Source: Parasponia andersonii | Taxonomy: Eukaryota; Streptophyta; Magnoliopsida; Rosales; Cannabaceae | Length of the DNA stretch: 64,000 nt | Direction: 5' to 3' | Assembly: GCA_002914805.1 (NCBI GenBank) | Contig: JXTB01000084.1 | Span: 351,625 to 415,624, forward strand | Shown here: in pieces, positions 25,011 through 36,910 of the stretch | Position numbering within the stretch: position 1 is the first letter of the stretch | How the letters are laid out: every line of letters begins with the position of its first letter | Notes under the pieces: generated by a model | Told to the model about the DNA's origin: nothing | Seen by the model: the letters and a program-made list of their open reading frames with translations, nothing else | The model's database searches: none | Position numbers and translations under genes: made by a program

Positions 25011-25478
25011 TGTTGAAAATAAACATGTTTAAGCTCATAAAAAATATTTAAGCCCATCAACATGAGGCCCAATAAGTTAGAGTTAGCCCAAGTGTAAAAC
25101 TCATAAAAGAAAAAAACCCAAGTCCAAATTAAAGAAGCATTCCACCTAGAATCTTCTAGTGTTAGTTAGATATTAACTTTTTACATGTGAATTATTTGAT
25201 TATTATTAGAAGTGTGTAGAAGAAAATATGTGTAGTTTAAGGATTTTTGTAATTGTTTATTTGTGTGGTTCTCATTATTTCTCATGTAGTATAAATACCC
25301 CTCCCTATTTGAGTTCTAAATATCAAGTAAGAAGCAAAACTTCTAAAAGTGAAGAGAAGAGAGAAAGAAGCATAACTTCTAGTGAGTGAGTGAGTGAGTG
25401 AGCTTGAAAAGTGAAGTTGAGAATTTTCTCTTGTAAAAGTATTTGAGTGAATAATAAAGTTTGTTTTACTTTCCAACA
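25011..25478 (+). repeat. 3' LTR of the plus-strand copia element
   Basis: This LTR is 468 bp and directly follows the purine tract at 25001-25010. It carries a six-unit GAGT run (about 25382-25400) where the left LTR has about three units. It ends CCAACA at 25478, followed by the CTTTG target duplication. Confidence 0.93.
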
Positions 25479-26235
25479 CTTTGCTCGTACTTATCAATTC
25501 TCATGGCCGTGTTTTGTTCTATCAGAATTTTAGAAGATTTTGTTTATTTGTATTGATAGTTATTCTTATGGGCGTCTTACTTTATTAGATTTTAGATCTA
25601 TATAAACGTTCTTTATTTGTGTTGCTAATCTTTAGTTTTTTATGGTTTTTTTTTTTCTAGATCTGAACTTTCTATTATCCACTCAGGAAGAGTTTATGCC
25701 ATTGTGAAAGATCCCTCTCTAAAGAAGATTCACCATCATATGAATCAAAAGAGCGGAATCGATGGTGGAGGGTGATTTCAAAGAGCAAATGAGGTTTTTA
25801 TGGTGAAGCTCTCTTGTAGATTTTTTTGTACGTCACCTACATGTGCACAATATTATTTCTTCGTTGGGCATTAATCGAATTTAATGGTTTGATTGATTGC
25901 GTATTATTATAGTTTGTTTGTTGTATGATCTTTGTATTTGATTGATTATTAGAATGAAAGATAGTAATATTTTTTTTTCAAAAGAAATATTTTTGAATTT
26001 TTCTTAGATAAACTATAATCTCATATGAAATACCTGTTAGACATGTCCTTTCTTTTACAATCGAACTCTAATTTATAATGAACGGAGCCCTAGCTGCCGT
26101 TCTCAAAGATCAATTCTTTGTCTCCACCAATAAATACTATAACTCGGATAATCAACGATCACTCTTTGTTTTACACTCACGCACGTGTAAATTACTTCAG
26201 GGTTTATAGCTAAGAACTTTTCTAGTAAACAGTTC

Positions 26236-26268
<33 letters not shown>

Positions 26269-27195
26269 GGTTGTCAATCTAATAAGTATTTTTTTCTTTT
26301 ATTAATGGGTAGATATATTTTTTTTTTTTTTACTATTGGATCATCGTCTAATGATAATCCAATGGGTATAATGAAGTGCATAAAAAAACGTGCATTATTA
26401 ATACTTTTTTTTTTATTTTTTACAATAAAAAAATATACATGTTAAATTTTCATTGACCAAATTGATATCTATTCTTAGGTAAAAAAAAAAATACTGGATT
26501 AGTGCCCATGTATGTACTATACTACAGGAGTGTAGCAAAACTATCAACGCAGGTCGTTCTTCACTTTTTGATTTTTTTTTTCTGTCACTAATTCAGTTTA
26601 TGTCGTCATTGTTAATTATTGTTTCTCAAATCGATTCTTATGGAGCCTATCATGCATGTAATCTTTTCCATCCGTTTTCGCATACTCTCCAGTCTACTCT
26701 GTATAATTGATCGACTTAATTATACATTGGGAATGTGATTTTTCTTTGTTGGACTCTGTACTCTCTTTTGACTTAATTTCTTGCAATTTTTTTCTTCTTA
26801 TATATTAGTTCTTAGTTAGTCCTACATATATATTAATTTTGTATAGATCATTAGAGGCTTTCTCTCAAGTCCTCCCTGACAACGTGCATTCCAATATTTT
26901 CATCCTTTCATGAATAAGATCAATAAATAAATTTGTCTAGTTTCAAAGTATTGGGACCAAAACAAAAAATACTTCCAATTTTAATACATTAGTTTACCGT
27001 ACATGTAGCACGTCGTATTGCTAATAATATTCAAACAAAACAATATGATATCCAACCATCAATAATTGAACCACAATGATTACCAACCTTAGATTCCTTC
27101 CCTATCGTGCCACCATGTATGTATTATTTAACCTTAAACCTTCATTTTTTTATTCCCATAATGAAAAAAAAAAAAAACAAAACATTCCAATACCG
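25479..27195. other. Non-coding DNA; former upstream region of the intact Ole e 1-like gene
   Basis: No gene is seen. The part 26870-26970 is homologous to 6555-6700 upstream of the dead Ole e 1-like copy. The last bases, AATACC at 27189-27194, continue on the far side of the TAT element at 41972, so this DNA once lay directly upstream of the gene at 42.0 kb. There is an AT microsatellite at about 26235-26270 and poly-T/poly-A runs at 26310-26420 and 27165-27180. Confidence 0.6.
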
Positions 27196-28024
27196 TGAGA
27201 TCTGTTCCCAAATCATGCACCACGTGGACAATTAAGTGGCAGAACAGGTCACGAATAGGGCCCATCGTCCGACAAGCGTCGAGAGTGATTAGCTAAAGGC
27301 CACGCGGTCACATGTGATTTCACAATTGGCCGTTGGGTCATCCGAGATTAGGGCCGAGCCCGTCACAGACCCTGGACGGACTCGACCCAGTCAGACCCTT
27401 ACCTCGATAGTTGGGGGGTCGGAAGTCCCAAGGGTCTTTCACCAAAATACGATGGAAAGTAGCTCACAACTCTAGACCCAGACAGAGCATTTAATGCAAT
27501 CTTGGGTAGGCGTGCGCAGGGAGCAAGCCATCCTGATAGAACGGAGATTTGACCAAATCTCACCCCTGACAGATTCAAGCCATAGGGAGCGGTGGAAACC
27601 AGGCTACAGCGATACAGAGGAGATCACGGTAATCTCGGCTCGTGACCTCTAGAAAACATTTGGAAAAAAAAGGTACTCAGTCTTGAGATTGAGTCCCGAA
27701 TGATTCGCAATCTCCGAACTACATATATATGAGCTATGCATTCCCGAGAGGGGCATATACGCTTACAAAAAAGAAGTGTATGAAAAAAGCTTATGAGCAA
27801 TAAACAAATATATACGCATATAGAACTAATTTCTTGCTACCCTAAATCAAAGATAGGCCATTGACTTAAGTATCAGAGAGTCTTTGCAGATGGCCACCCC
27901 CGCCTCTCTGACCCTGCTTAGAGTTGAGGGCACTTTTGGGATAGCGAGGACATGTGGACAGTTGGAGAGTACAACATCAATAGTTCAGAGACACGTGGAC
28001 GGCTGGTGAGAAACCACTCTAACA
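27196..28024 (+). repeat. 5' LTR of the TAT element
   Basis: It is closely similar to 41139-41971. The first ten bases (TGAGATCTGT) differ from the other LTR (TGTAGGACCC), after which the two align well from TTCCCAA. A TATATATA patch near 27722 is the likely promoter. It ends CTAACA just before the primer site. Confidence 0.9.
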
Positions 28025-28122
28025 GTTTGGCGCCGTCTATGGGAATTAACGGTTGAGCGTAAGAAAAAGAGTGGGAAACTCACAATCACGCTTTCTACAA
28101 ACAAAAGGCCATACAATATCGG

Positions 28123-29778
28123 ATGGCACCCTCGAGGATAACAACTAGGAGCACACGTCCCGACGCCGAAGGGAGCTCCCGAGAAACACGACCAGACCTG
28201 GAGCAGAAGCTGGATCAGAAGCTCGCCGCCCTGACAGAAGCGAACCGGAAGGCAGAGATGGCCCACGAGGCCGTACTGAGTTTGAGGGACGAAGTCGCGG
28301 AGGTACGCAGAGATAACGTCCGCATCGAAGGTCTACTGGCGAGTGAAGACAGAAGCCAACGGAGAGAAGATTTTGACGAAGAAGTCCAACAAGAATTTGG
28401 AAGCCAACCGCAAGGAAAAGCTCCTGCTCCATCAGGATCGTGGATGCAGGGGGCGCGGCAAAGCCAGTCGAGACCCCTCCAGACAAGGAGGGCAATGGGC
28501 AAAAGACCCCATGGAAGCCCAGGAGGCACGCCTCCCGATTGGAAGCAGGAGATGATGGCGGAGTTAGGAAAGAGACTTGGGGCCCATCACAGCCAGACCC
28601 CCGACAATCTGGCAGAGCAAACGGTGCGAGAGATCAACCGGATGGCCTTCGCCGACTCGATCCAGATAGAGCCCAGGCCGAGGGACTTTACAACCCCGAC
28701 CTTCAAGCCATTCGAGGGGAAAACTGACCCCTTCGATCATATATACCATTTCCAGCAGAAGATGGCTTTGGAAACTAGGGACTAGGCCGCAACCTATAAA
28801 GTCTTCTCTACGACTCTGGTGGGACCAGCCCTGTTATGGTTTAGATAGCTCCCGGAAAAATCTATAAACGGGTTCGAAGATTTCTGCAAACTTTTCCTAA
28901 AACAGTACGAGGGTGTCCGGAGATAGCAAAAAACTATGCGGGATCTTGACCGGTTGGAGCAGGCCGCAGATGAGTCCCCACGAGACTACCTGTCGCATTT
29001 CCTTGAGGTAATGTCCCTAGTCCATAACGCAGACTCGGTCCAAGCTGCAGGATCGTTCGTCAGGAGCCTGCAGCCGGGATCAAACAGACTACCTCCTTTT
29101 GAATCTCCCGTACGATATGGCGGACGTCTAGGCGAAATCAAAAGGGGTATTCAGGGTGTTAGAGAGCCACCAGAAGGCGCCCAAGACCTCCGCCGCGATA
29201 ACAACAGCGCCAGCACAAACCCCAACCATGTGAGGGGTAAAGAGACCCTCGCCAGACCAAGCTGGGACTCTGAAATAGGAAGCCCCCATTCGAAGTAATC
29301 AGGAAGATGGCAAGAGGAGGAAGACGTCACGCGACCCTCTGCAGAAGTATGAGCTCAACACGCCGATCGACGTGATCTACCTCCAAAGCAAGGATAGGGG
29401 CATTTTCAAAGACCCACCCAATCTGGCATCCCTGAGCATATGGAGAACAGGAATAGGTATTGCCAATTTCACAAAGACTTCGGGCATGACACCATCCACT
29501 GCCACAACCTCTATGCACCGGTCATGATGGCGATCCACGCCGGCAGGTTGAAACAATATGTGAAAACCGGTGGAACCCAGCCGTTGGAAGACGTCACCAG
29601 GCCTGAAAAAAGGAAGCAGACCCAAGCCTCTGGGTCAGGAGAGCAGACCTTGAGGATAGTGTCGTCCATCGTGGGTAGACCAGAGCCGACCCAGGAGCAA
29701 GAGGAGAAGAAAAAAAGCCTCAAAAGAGCTGAAAGAAGAGTAAAGCACCTAAGGGGATGGGCCATTCCGTCTACCATT
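28123..29778 (+). pseudogene. TAT element gag, decayed
   Basis: The ATG at 28123 opens a 220-codon frame with a charged coiled-coil region (LEQKLDQKLAALTEANRK), a linker, and the start of the retrotransposon gag domain (FTTPTFKPFEGKTDPFDHI). Stops at 28783, 28846 and 28924 interrupt it, but the same frame continues (YKVFSTTLVGPALLWF, RDLDRLEQAADESPRDYL). The nucleocapsid end reads YCQFHKDFGHDTIHC near 29459-29503, the CX2HX4GHXXXXC-like knuckle usual in TAT gag proteins. It packages the element RNA in active relatives. Confidence 0.8.
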
Positions 29779-30323
29779 TGACGTCGGGAGAGAGTCGTAC
29801 CTCTGCAGCCCTCATCGTTTTCACCCAACAAGATTTAACTACGGTGCGCCTGCCTCACGACGATCCCTTGGTGATTAAACTATAGATCGGCTCTGCATTG
29901 GTCGGAAGGGTCCTGGTCGACTGTGGAAGCAGCGTCGATATCCTGTTTCTTAGCACATTCGAAAATATGGGCTTGGATTGAAGCACACTCAGGCCAACCT
30001 ATCAACCGCTATTCGCTTTCGACAGCACTAAGGTGTACCCCTTGGGCGTTGTGACCCTCAATGTCTATGCTGCTGAGAGATGCTTGGACGTGGACTTTGT
30101 CGTCATTGACTGCCAATCTTCCTTCAACGTCATCATGGGAAGGGGATGGATCCACACCATGCATAGGGTCGCTTCCACCCTCCACCAGATCTTAAGATGT
30201 CTATCAAAGGATGGTACCTATACGATAGACATCAAAGGAGACCAGACCTCCGCAAGGAAGTACTTTTCAACTGCCCTGAGGGGAGCCAATGCGAATGCAA
30301 GCGCTGCGACTGGGGATGAATAG
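29779..30323 (+). pseudogene. TAT element aspartic protease region, decayed
   Basis: The sequence reads VGRVLVDCGSSVDILFLSTF near 29905-29965, the retropepsin active site with DCG in place of the common DTG/DSG. The flap and C-terminal half follow in the open frame 30033-30320 (CQSSFNVIMGRGWIHTMHRV). Two stops occur between the halves. The enzyme cuts the polyprotein in active relatives. Confidence 0.75.
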
Positions 30324-30845
30324 CAATTAAAGGACCGCCTGCCAGCGTACATGAGGCGAGTCGAAGAGGAGACTGACGGCCCGGAATCCACGATCGAGGA
30401 GCTAGTAGCAGTCCCTTTGAAAGAGGTAGAGTCGGCGAGGGTGGTTCTAATCGGGGCCTTATTACCCGAGGAGCAAAGGAACAAAATGTTGGGATTCCTT
30501 AGGCGGAACGAGGACATCTTCGCGTGGTCCCACGACGATATACCTGGGATAGACCCCGCACACCTCTGCCACCAGCTGAATATAGATCCCAATTTCCCTT
30601 CAGTCAGGCAGAAACCCCGAAGGTTCGCACCAGAGAAAAACAGGGCGATCAACAAGGAGGTAGAGAAGCTGCTGGATAACAGTCTGATCAGGGAATGCGC
30701 ATACCCGTGTTGGATATCCAACCTGGTGGTGGTAAAAAAGAAAAACGGCGACGATCGTATTTGCATAGACTTTACCAATCTGAACAAGGCCAGCCCGAAA
30801 GATAGCTTCCCCCTGCCAAGAATCGACCAAATGGTAGATGCGACG

Positions 30846-32905
30846 GCGGGATTCAACAGAATGAGCTTTTTGGATGCCTACTCTGGGTACAACCAGATTC
30901 CCCTGTACGCGGAAGACCAGGTCCACACGGCTTTTATTACAGAGCATGGTCTGTATTGCTACAGACGTATGCCATTTGGCTTGAAGAACGCGGGGGCAAC
31001 CTACCAGAGGTTCATGAATAAAATGTTTAATAGGCTAATAGGGAAGACTATGGAGGTCTATATAGACGACATGGTCGTGAAGAGCAGAGAAGATTCAGAC
31101 TATCTGGGACACCTAGACGAATGTTTTCAGACTCTGAGGCAATATCGGATACGTCTGAATCCCAAGAAATGTGCGTTTGGGGCGTCCTCTGGTCAATTCC
31201 TAGGGCATATCGTGAGCAGGAGGGGTATTGAGGCAAACCTGACCCAGCTGACCTCGATCGCAGATGTGCAGAGACCCTCGACCATTCGGGAGGTCGAACG
31301 CCTGACTGAGAAGATAGCCGCTCTCAGCCGATTCATTTTCAAGATGTCCGACCGATGCAAACCTTTCTTCCAATGCTTGAAGAAAAGCTCTACTATCATT
31401 TTGGGGGAGGAACAGGACAGGGCACTGACAGATCTCAAGCTGTATTTGAGTCACCCCCTATCTTGGCTTCCCTAGTAGAGGGAGAGCGCCTATACGCCTA
31501 TTTACCAGTGTTCGAAATAGCGATCAGTGCCGTACTGTTCATCGAGGAGGGCGGCAAACAAAAACTGGTGTTTTATATAAGCCGCATGCTCCTGGATGCT
31601 GAGACACGATATAGTGTGATAGAAAAGCTAGTCCTCGCTCTAGTCAACGCTAAAAAGAAACTCCGGCAGTACTTTGAGGCACACTCAGTCACTGTGTATA
31701 CGGATTTCCCCATCCACCAAATTTTGGCCAAGACAGACCTGTCAGGACGACTGACCAAGTGGGCCATCGAGCTGGAAATATACGATATCGAGTATCGGCC
31801 TCGAGCAGCGAAGAAAGGACAGGACATGGCGGATTTTCTGGTGGAAATCGAATCCTTCGGCGAGCAGCACGACCCGTCTTAGATGTCTCAACTTCGCCCC
31901 CATTCAGCCTGGACACTCTATACCGACGGATCCACGAATACCTCAGGGTCAGGTATTGGGATAGTCCTGCAGACCCCAACGGGTTTCAGAGTTGAGAAAG
32001 CATTGAGGCTTAGCTTCCAGGTGACTAACAATGAGGCGGAGTATGAGGCACTGCTACAAGGCCTTGAGCTGGCACTGCACTTCAGAGTGGAAAACATCGC
32101 AGTAAAAACCGACTCGCAATTGATCGCAAGTCAGGTCAGGGGAAACTTCGAAGTAAAAGAACCAAGGCTACATAGGTACTTCTCCAAGGTAATGGGGGCA
32201 AAAGCTCGTTTTAACAATTTCAATATCTAACTGATCCCCAGGGAGATGAACCAGAGGGCCGACGAGCTAGCCAAAAGTGCGTCAACCGGGGGTACGGCTG
32301 GAAGCATAGAAATTCTCCTAGAAGACGGGAGCATGGAGGACCCCCCGCAGACCCCTACGCACCATGTGTTCGCAACCGGAACTGCTGACGAAGGATGGAT
32401 GAAACCCATCACCCAGTATTTGACGCTAGGGAACCTACCTGCGGACCCCTGAGAAGCAAGGTCAGTTAGGTTAAAGGCCGCCAGGTACTCGATGGTGGGG
32501 GAACGACTATATAGGAGATCGACAATGGGTCTGATACTGCGGTGCATAGGTCCTATCGAAGCGCAAAAGCTAATGGAGGAAATCCACGAGGGAGTATATG
32601 GCAACCACTCTGGCTGACGCAGCCTCGCCCACAAAGCTCTAATGGCTGGGTACTTCTGGCCATAGATGATGATAGAGGTAGCCCATTCATTAAGAAATGT
32701 GATAAATGCCAGAGGTTTGCCCCAATGAAACGCCAACCCATGGAGGTACTTCATTCGAACATAACCCCCTGGCCGTTTGCCAAATGGGGTCTGGACATCG
32801 TCGGAGAACTCCCCAGGAGTCTAGGGGGAAGGAGGTACGTCCTGTTGGCCATGGATTACTTCACCAAATGGGTAGAAGCTGAAGTCTACGTGACCGTTAG
32901 CAAGA
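30846..32905 (+). repeat. First copy of a 2.06-kb near-identical direct duplication
   Basis: It covers mid-RT to mid-integrase and is repeated at 32907-34965. The copies differ at only a few bases: A/G (31027 versus 33088 region), a one-base deletion near 33592, and C/T near 32384 versus 34444. The copies meet at the ambiguous base N at 32906. Confidence 0.97.
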
Positions 32906-32906
32906 N
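32906..32906. other. Ambiguous base (N) at the junction of two near-identical copies
   Basis: This is the only N in the window. It sits exactly where the first copy of the 2.06-kb segment breaks off within the integrase (after AGCAAGA) and the second copy begins within RT (GCGGGATTC). This is what two overlapping contigs joined without trimming would look like. Confidence 0.95.
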
Positions 32907-34965
32907 GCGGGATTCAACAGAATGAGCTTTTTGGATGCCTACTCTGGGTACAACCAGATTCCCCTGTACGCGGAAGACCAGGTCCACACGGCTTTTATTA
33001 CAGAGCATGGTCTGTATTGCTACAGACGTATGCCATTTGGCTTGAAGAACGCGGGGGCAACCTACCAGAGGTTCATGAATAAAATGTTTGATAGGCTAAT
33101 AGGGAAGACTATGGAGGTCTATATAGACGACATGGTCGTGAAGAGCAGAGAAGATTCAGACTATCTGGGACACCTAGACGAATGTTTTCAGACTCTGAGG
33201 CAATATCGGATACGTCTGAATCCCAAGAAATGTGCGTTTGGGGCGTCCTCTGGTCAATTCCTAGGGCATATCGTGAGCAGGAGGGGTATTGAGGCAAACC
33301 TGACCCAGCTGACCTCGATCGCAGATGTGCAGAGACCCTCGACCATTCGGGAGGTCGAACGCCTGACTGAGAAGATAGCCGCTCTCAGCCGATTCATTTT
33401 CAAGATGTCCGACCGATGCAAACCTTTCTTCCAATGCTTGAAGAAAAGCTCTACTATCATTTTGGGGGAGGAACAGGACAGGGCACTGACAGATCTCAAG
33501 CTGTATTTGAGTCACCCCCTATCTTGGCTTCCCTAGTAGAGGGAGAGCGCCTATACGCCTATTTACCAGTGTTCGAAATAGCGATCAGTGCCTACTGTTC
33601 ATCGAGGAGGGCGGCAAACAAAAACTGGTGTTTTATATAAGCCGCATGCTCCTGGATGCTGAGACACGATATAGTGTGATAGAAAAGCTAGTCCTCGCTC
33701 TAGTCAACGCTAAAAAGAAACTCCGGCAGTACTTTGAGGCACACTCAGTCACTGTGTATACGGATTTCCCCATCCACCAAATTTTGGCCAAGACAGACCT
33801 GTCAGGACGACTGACCAAGTGGGCCATCGAGCTGGAAATATACGATATCGAGTATCGGCCTCGAGCAGCGAAGAAAGGACAGGACATGGCGGATTTTCTG
33901 GTGGAAATCGAATCCTTCGGCGAGCAGCACGACCCGTCTTAGATGTCTCAACTTCGCCCCCATTCAGCCTGGACACTCTATACCGACGGATCCACGAATA
34001 CCTCAGGGTCAGGTATTGGGATAGTCCTGCAGACCCCAACGGGTTTCAGAGTTGAGAAAGCATTGAGGCTTAGCTTCCAGGTGACTAACAATGAGGCGGA
34101 GTATGAGGCACTGCTACAAGGCCTTGAGCTGGCACTGCACTTCAGAGTGGAAAACATCGCAGTAAAAACCGACTCGCAATTGATCGCAAGTCAGGTCAGG
34201 GGAAACTTCGAAGTAAAAGAACCAAGGCTACATAGGTACTTCTCCAAGGTAATGGGGGCAAAAGCTCGTTTTAACAATTTCAATATCTAACTGATCCCCA
34301 GGGAGATGAACCAGAGGGCCGACGAGCTAGCCAAAAGTGCGTCAACCGGGGGTACGGCTGGAAGCATAGAAATTCTCCTAGAAGACGGGAGCATGGAGGA
34401 CCCCCCGCAGACCCCTACGCACCATGTGTTCGCAACCGGAACTGTTGACGAAGGATGGATGAAACCCATCACCCAGTATTTGACGCTAGGGAACCTACCT
34501 GCGGACCCCTGAGAAGCAAGGTCAGTTAGGTTAAAGGCCGCCAGGTACTCGATGGTGGGGGAACGACTATATAGGAGATCGACAATGGGTCTGATACTGC
34601 GGTGCATAGGTCCTATCGAAGCGCAAAAGCTAATGGAGGAAATCCACGAGGGAGTATATGGCAACCACTCTGGCTGACGCAGCCTCGCCCACAAAGCTCT
34701 AATGGCTGGGTACTTCTGGCCATAGATGATGATAGAGGTAGCCCATTCATTAAGAAATGTGATAAATGCCAGAGGTTTGCCCCAATGAAACGCCAACCCA
34801 TGGAGGTACTTCATTCGAACATAACCCCCTGGCCGTTTGCCAAATGGGGTCTGGACATCGTCGGAGAACTCCCCAGGAGTCTAGGGGGAAGGAGGTACGT
34901 CCTGTTGGCCATGGATTACTTCACCAAATGGGTAGAAGCTGAAGTCTACGTGACCGTTAGCAAGA
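32907..34965 (+). repeat. Second copy of the 2.06-kb direct duplication
   Basis: This copy is 2059 bp, nearly identical to 30846-32905, and continues smoothly into the rest of the integrase after 34965 (AAAGACACAATT). It repeats the RT, both RNase H domains and the integrase start, so any gene count from this region is doubled. Confidence 0.97.
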
Positions 34966-35699
34966 AAGACACAATTTACTTCATCTGGAAGAACATAATC
35001 TATCAGTTCGAGATTTCGAAAGAGATACATGCCGATCATGGCACACAGTTCCAAAATGCTAAGGTCAAGGAGCTGTGCGAGCTGTATGATATAATGCTCA
35101 GTTTCTCTTCCGTGAACTACCCTCAGGGGAACGGTCAAGCAGAGGTAACGAACAAAGCCATATTCAACAACATCAAAAAGAACTTACAAGAGACTAAAAG
35201 CAAGTGGTTAGAAGAGTTGCTGGCCGTTGTATAGACTCATCGAACCACGAAGCAGAGGTCAACTAGAAGAACGCCATTCACCATGGTCTACGGCACAGAG
35301 GCTGTGATCCTGACCGAAGTCGGCCTCCCGATCCTCTGTTTCGAAGTGGTGAGAGATCCCCTCTTAAGCGAAGGCCAGCTAAGCCACAACACAGACCTCC
35401 TGGAGGAAACGAGAGACATGGCCCTGGTCCACCTGGCTTCGTACCACCAGCAAGCTAGAGCCTACTACGCAAAAAAGGTTAGAGCTCGATAATTTAATGC
35501 CGGGGATTGGGTCCTGAAAGTTAGAACAGAGAATTCCTCGAAACTGGACTCCAATTGGATCGGACCCTATAAGGTGATCAAAGCGCTTGACAATAGTGCG
35601 TATATCCTGAAAGAGCTCAAGACTGGGAAAAACTTGCCGAACACTTGGAATGCTCAGCACTTGAAAAAGTATCACATGTAAGACACGTGCATATGTTGT

Positions 35700-36060
35700 A
35701 AGACCATGTGAATGCTTATATTATTGAAAAGTTTAAGTCCAAGACAGGCCAAGTTCCCTATTTGCCGCATGGATTCATCTTTTGGTTTGCTATGGAAAAG
35801 GGGTCCACCCACAGGGGCAGACCCCACATACTATTCACGCAAAAAACCTACGTGAATGCTTATATTACTAAAAAAAGCCTGAATCTGAAACAGGTCAGAT
35901 CTACCGCCACACGGAAAAGGGTCTGCCCATAGTGGCAGACCCAACGTTTTATTTACACAGGCAAAAGATCCTTCCAGGTTGCTACGGAGATGGGTCTGCC
36001 CACAGTGACAGACCTCACGCCTCAGTTGCACAGGCAGAAAATCATGCCGGGTTGCCACCG
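35700..36060 (+). repeat. Degenerate ~95-bp repeats with a GGGTCTGCC/GGCAGACCC hairpin
   Basis: Three to four related units follow the pol end. Each contains a short inverted repeat, clearest at about 35929-35952, where GGGTCTGCC and GGCAGACCC flank a six-base loop. Neighbouring units carry worn versions, such as GGGTCTGCCCACAGTGACAGACC. They belong to the 3' non-coding region of the TAT element. Confidence 0.7.
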
Positions 36061-36130
36061 AAAAGGGTCTTCCATGTTTGTGGACCATACGCATAACTCG
36101 CATAATCAATAATCGTATTATGGAAATCAC

Positions 36131-36830
36131 GTTGCTCGTAGACGACCCGAGAAAACGTACGAAGAGGAAACTGCTGCGCAACCAAAAACTTACTAGCAGA
36201 CCTCAAAAACGCTCGTACTATGGGAGTCACGTCGCTCGTCGACGACTCGAGAAAATGTACGAAGAGAAAACTGCTGCACAACCAAAAACTTGCCAGCAGA
36301 CCTCAAAAACGCTCGTATTATGGGAGTCACGTCGCTCGTCGACGACCCAAGAAAACGTACGAAGAGGAAACTGCTGTGTAACCAAAAAATTAACAGCAGA
36401 CCTCAAAAACTTGTACTATAGGAGTCACGTCGCTCGTCGCCGACCCGAGAAAACGTACGAAGAGGAAACTGCTGTGCAACTAAAAACTTACCAGCAGACC
36501 TCAAAAACGCTCATACTATGGGAGTCACATCACTCGTCAACAACCCAAGAAAATGTACGAAGAGGAAACTACTGTGCAACCAAAAATTTTCCAGTAGACC
36601 TAAAAAACACTCGTACTATGGGAGTCACGTCGCTCGTCGACGACCCGAGAAAACGTACGAAGAGGAAACTGCTGTGCAACCAAAAACTTGCCAGCAGACC
36701 TCAAAAATGCTCGTATTATAGGAGTCACATCGCTCGTCGATGATCCGAGAAAACGTACGAAGAGGAAATAGCTGTGCAACAAAATCTTGCCAGTAGACCT
36801 AAAAAATGATCGTACTATAGGAATCACATT
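36131..36830 (+). repeat. Seven tandem copies of a ~100-bp unit
   Basis: Units start at about 36131, 36231, 36331, 36429, 36529, 36629 and 36729 with GTCGCTCGTCGACGACCC and contain AAAACGTACGAAGAGGAAACT. Unit length is 98-100 bp, with moderate divergence between units. Tandem repeats downstream of pol are common in TAT elements and can seed satellite DNA. The long frame through 36078-36740 is a by-product of the repeat, not a gene. Confidence 0.95.
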
Positions 36831-36910
36831 GTGCAATAAAACGCTTACCGATAGCCCAGGAAAACATACGAGGAAGAAAGAGGTGCGCAGCCTAAAAGCT
36901 TGCCAGCAGA

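Larger units (their letters stand above)
19938..25478 (+). mobile_element. Ty1/copia retrotransposon, complete ends, dead coding region
   Basis: LTRs are 19938-20389 and 25011-25478, both starting TGTTGAAAATAA and ending AACA. CTTTG at 19933-19937 and at 25479-25483 is a perfect 5-bp target duplication. A primer site TAGTATCAGAGC (20393-20404) is one base from the initiator-Met site, and the purine tract TTAAGGGGGG precedes the right LTR. The protein order is gag, protease, integrase, reverse transcriptase, RNase H, as expected for copia. Only a handful of stops and frameshifts interrupt the pol frame, so this is the younger-looking of the dead copia elements here. Confidence 0.95.
30351..35682 (+). 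pseudogene. TAT element pol: RT, RNase H, archaeal-type RNase H, integrase (contains duplicated segment)
   Basis: RT reads DDRICIDFTNLNKASPKDSF, then RMPFGLKNAGATYQRFMNKM and the catalytic VYIDDMVVKS near 31055-31085. A frameshift near 31450 leads to RNase H 1 (TRYSVIEKLVLALV, VYTDFPIHQIL, GRLTKWAIELEIYDIEY). After a TAG at 31880 the second RNase H begins (WTLYTDGSTNTSGSGIGIVL, TNNEAEYEALLQGLELAL), a domain peculiar to the TAT group. Integrase follows with the catalytic residues in WGLDIVGELP, HADHGTQFQNA and GQAEVTNKA, and ends near 35680 with the WNAQHLKKYH motif. The stretch 32907-34965 repeats 30846-32905, so the full integrase is only read after the second copy. Confidence 0.88.

Noticed and set aside
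32227-32754. 175-codon minus-strand frame in the integrase region, repeated at 34287-34814
   Set aside because: It overlaps the second RNase H/integrase on the opposite strand and has no domain; its repetition only reflects the duplicated segment.
36078-36743. 221-codon open frame downstream of the TAT integrase
   Set aside because: It runs exactly through the ~100-bp tandem array and its protein is a repeat of the same ~33 residues; it reflects the array period being close to a multiple of three, not a gene.
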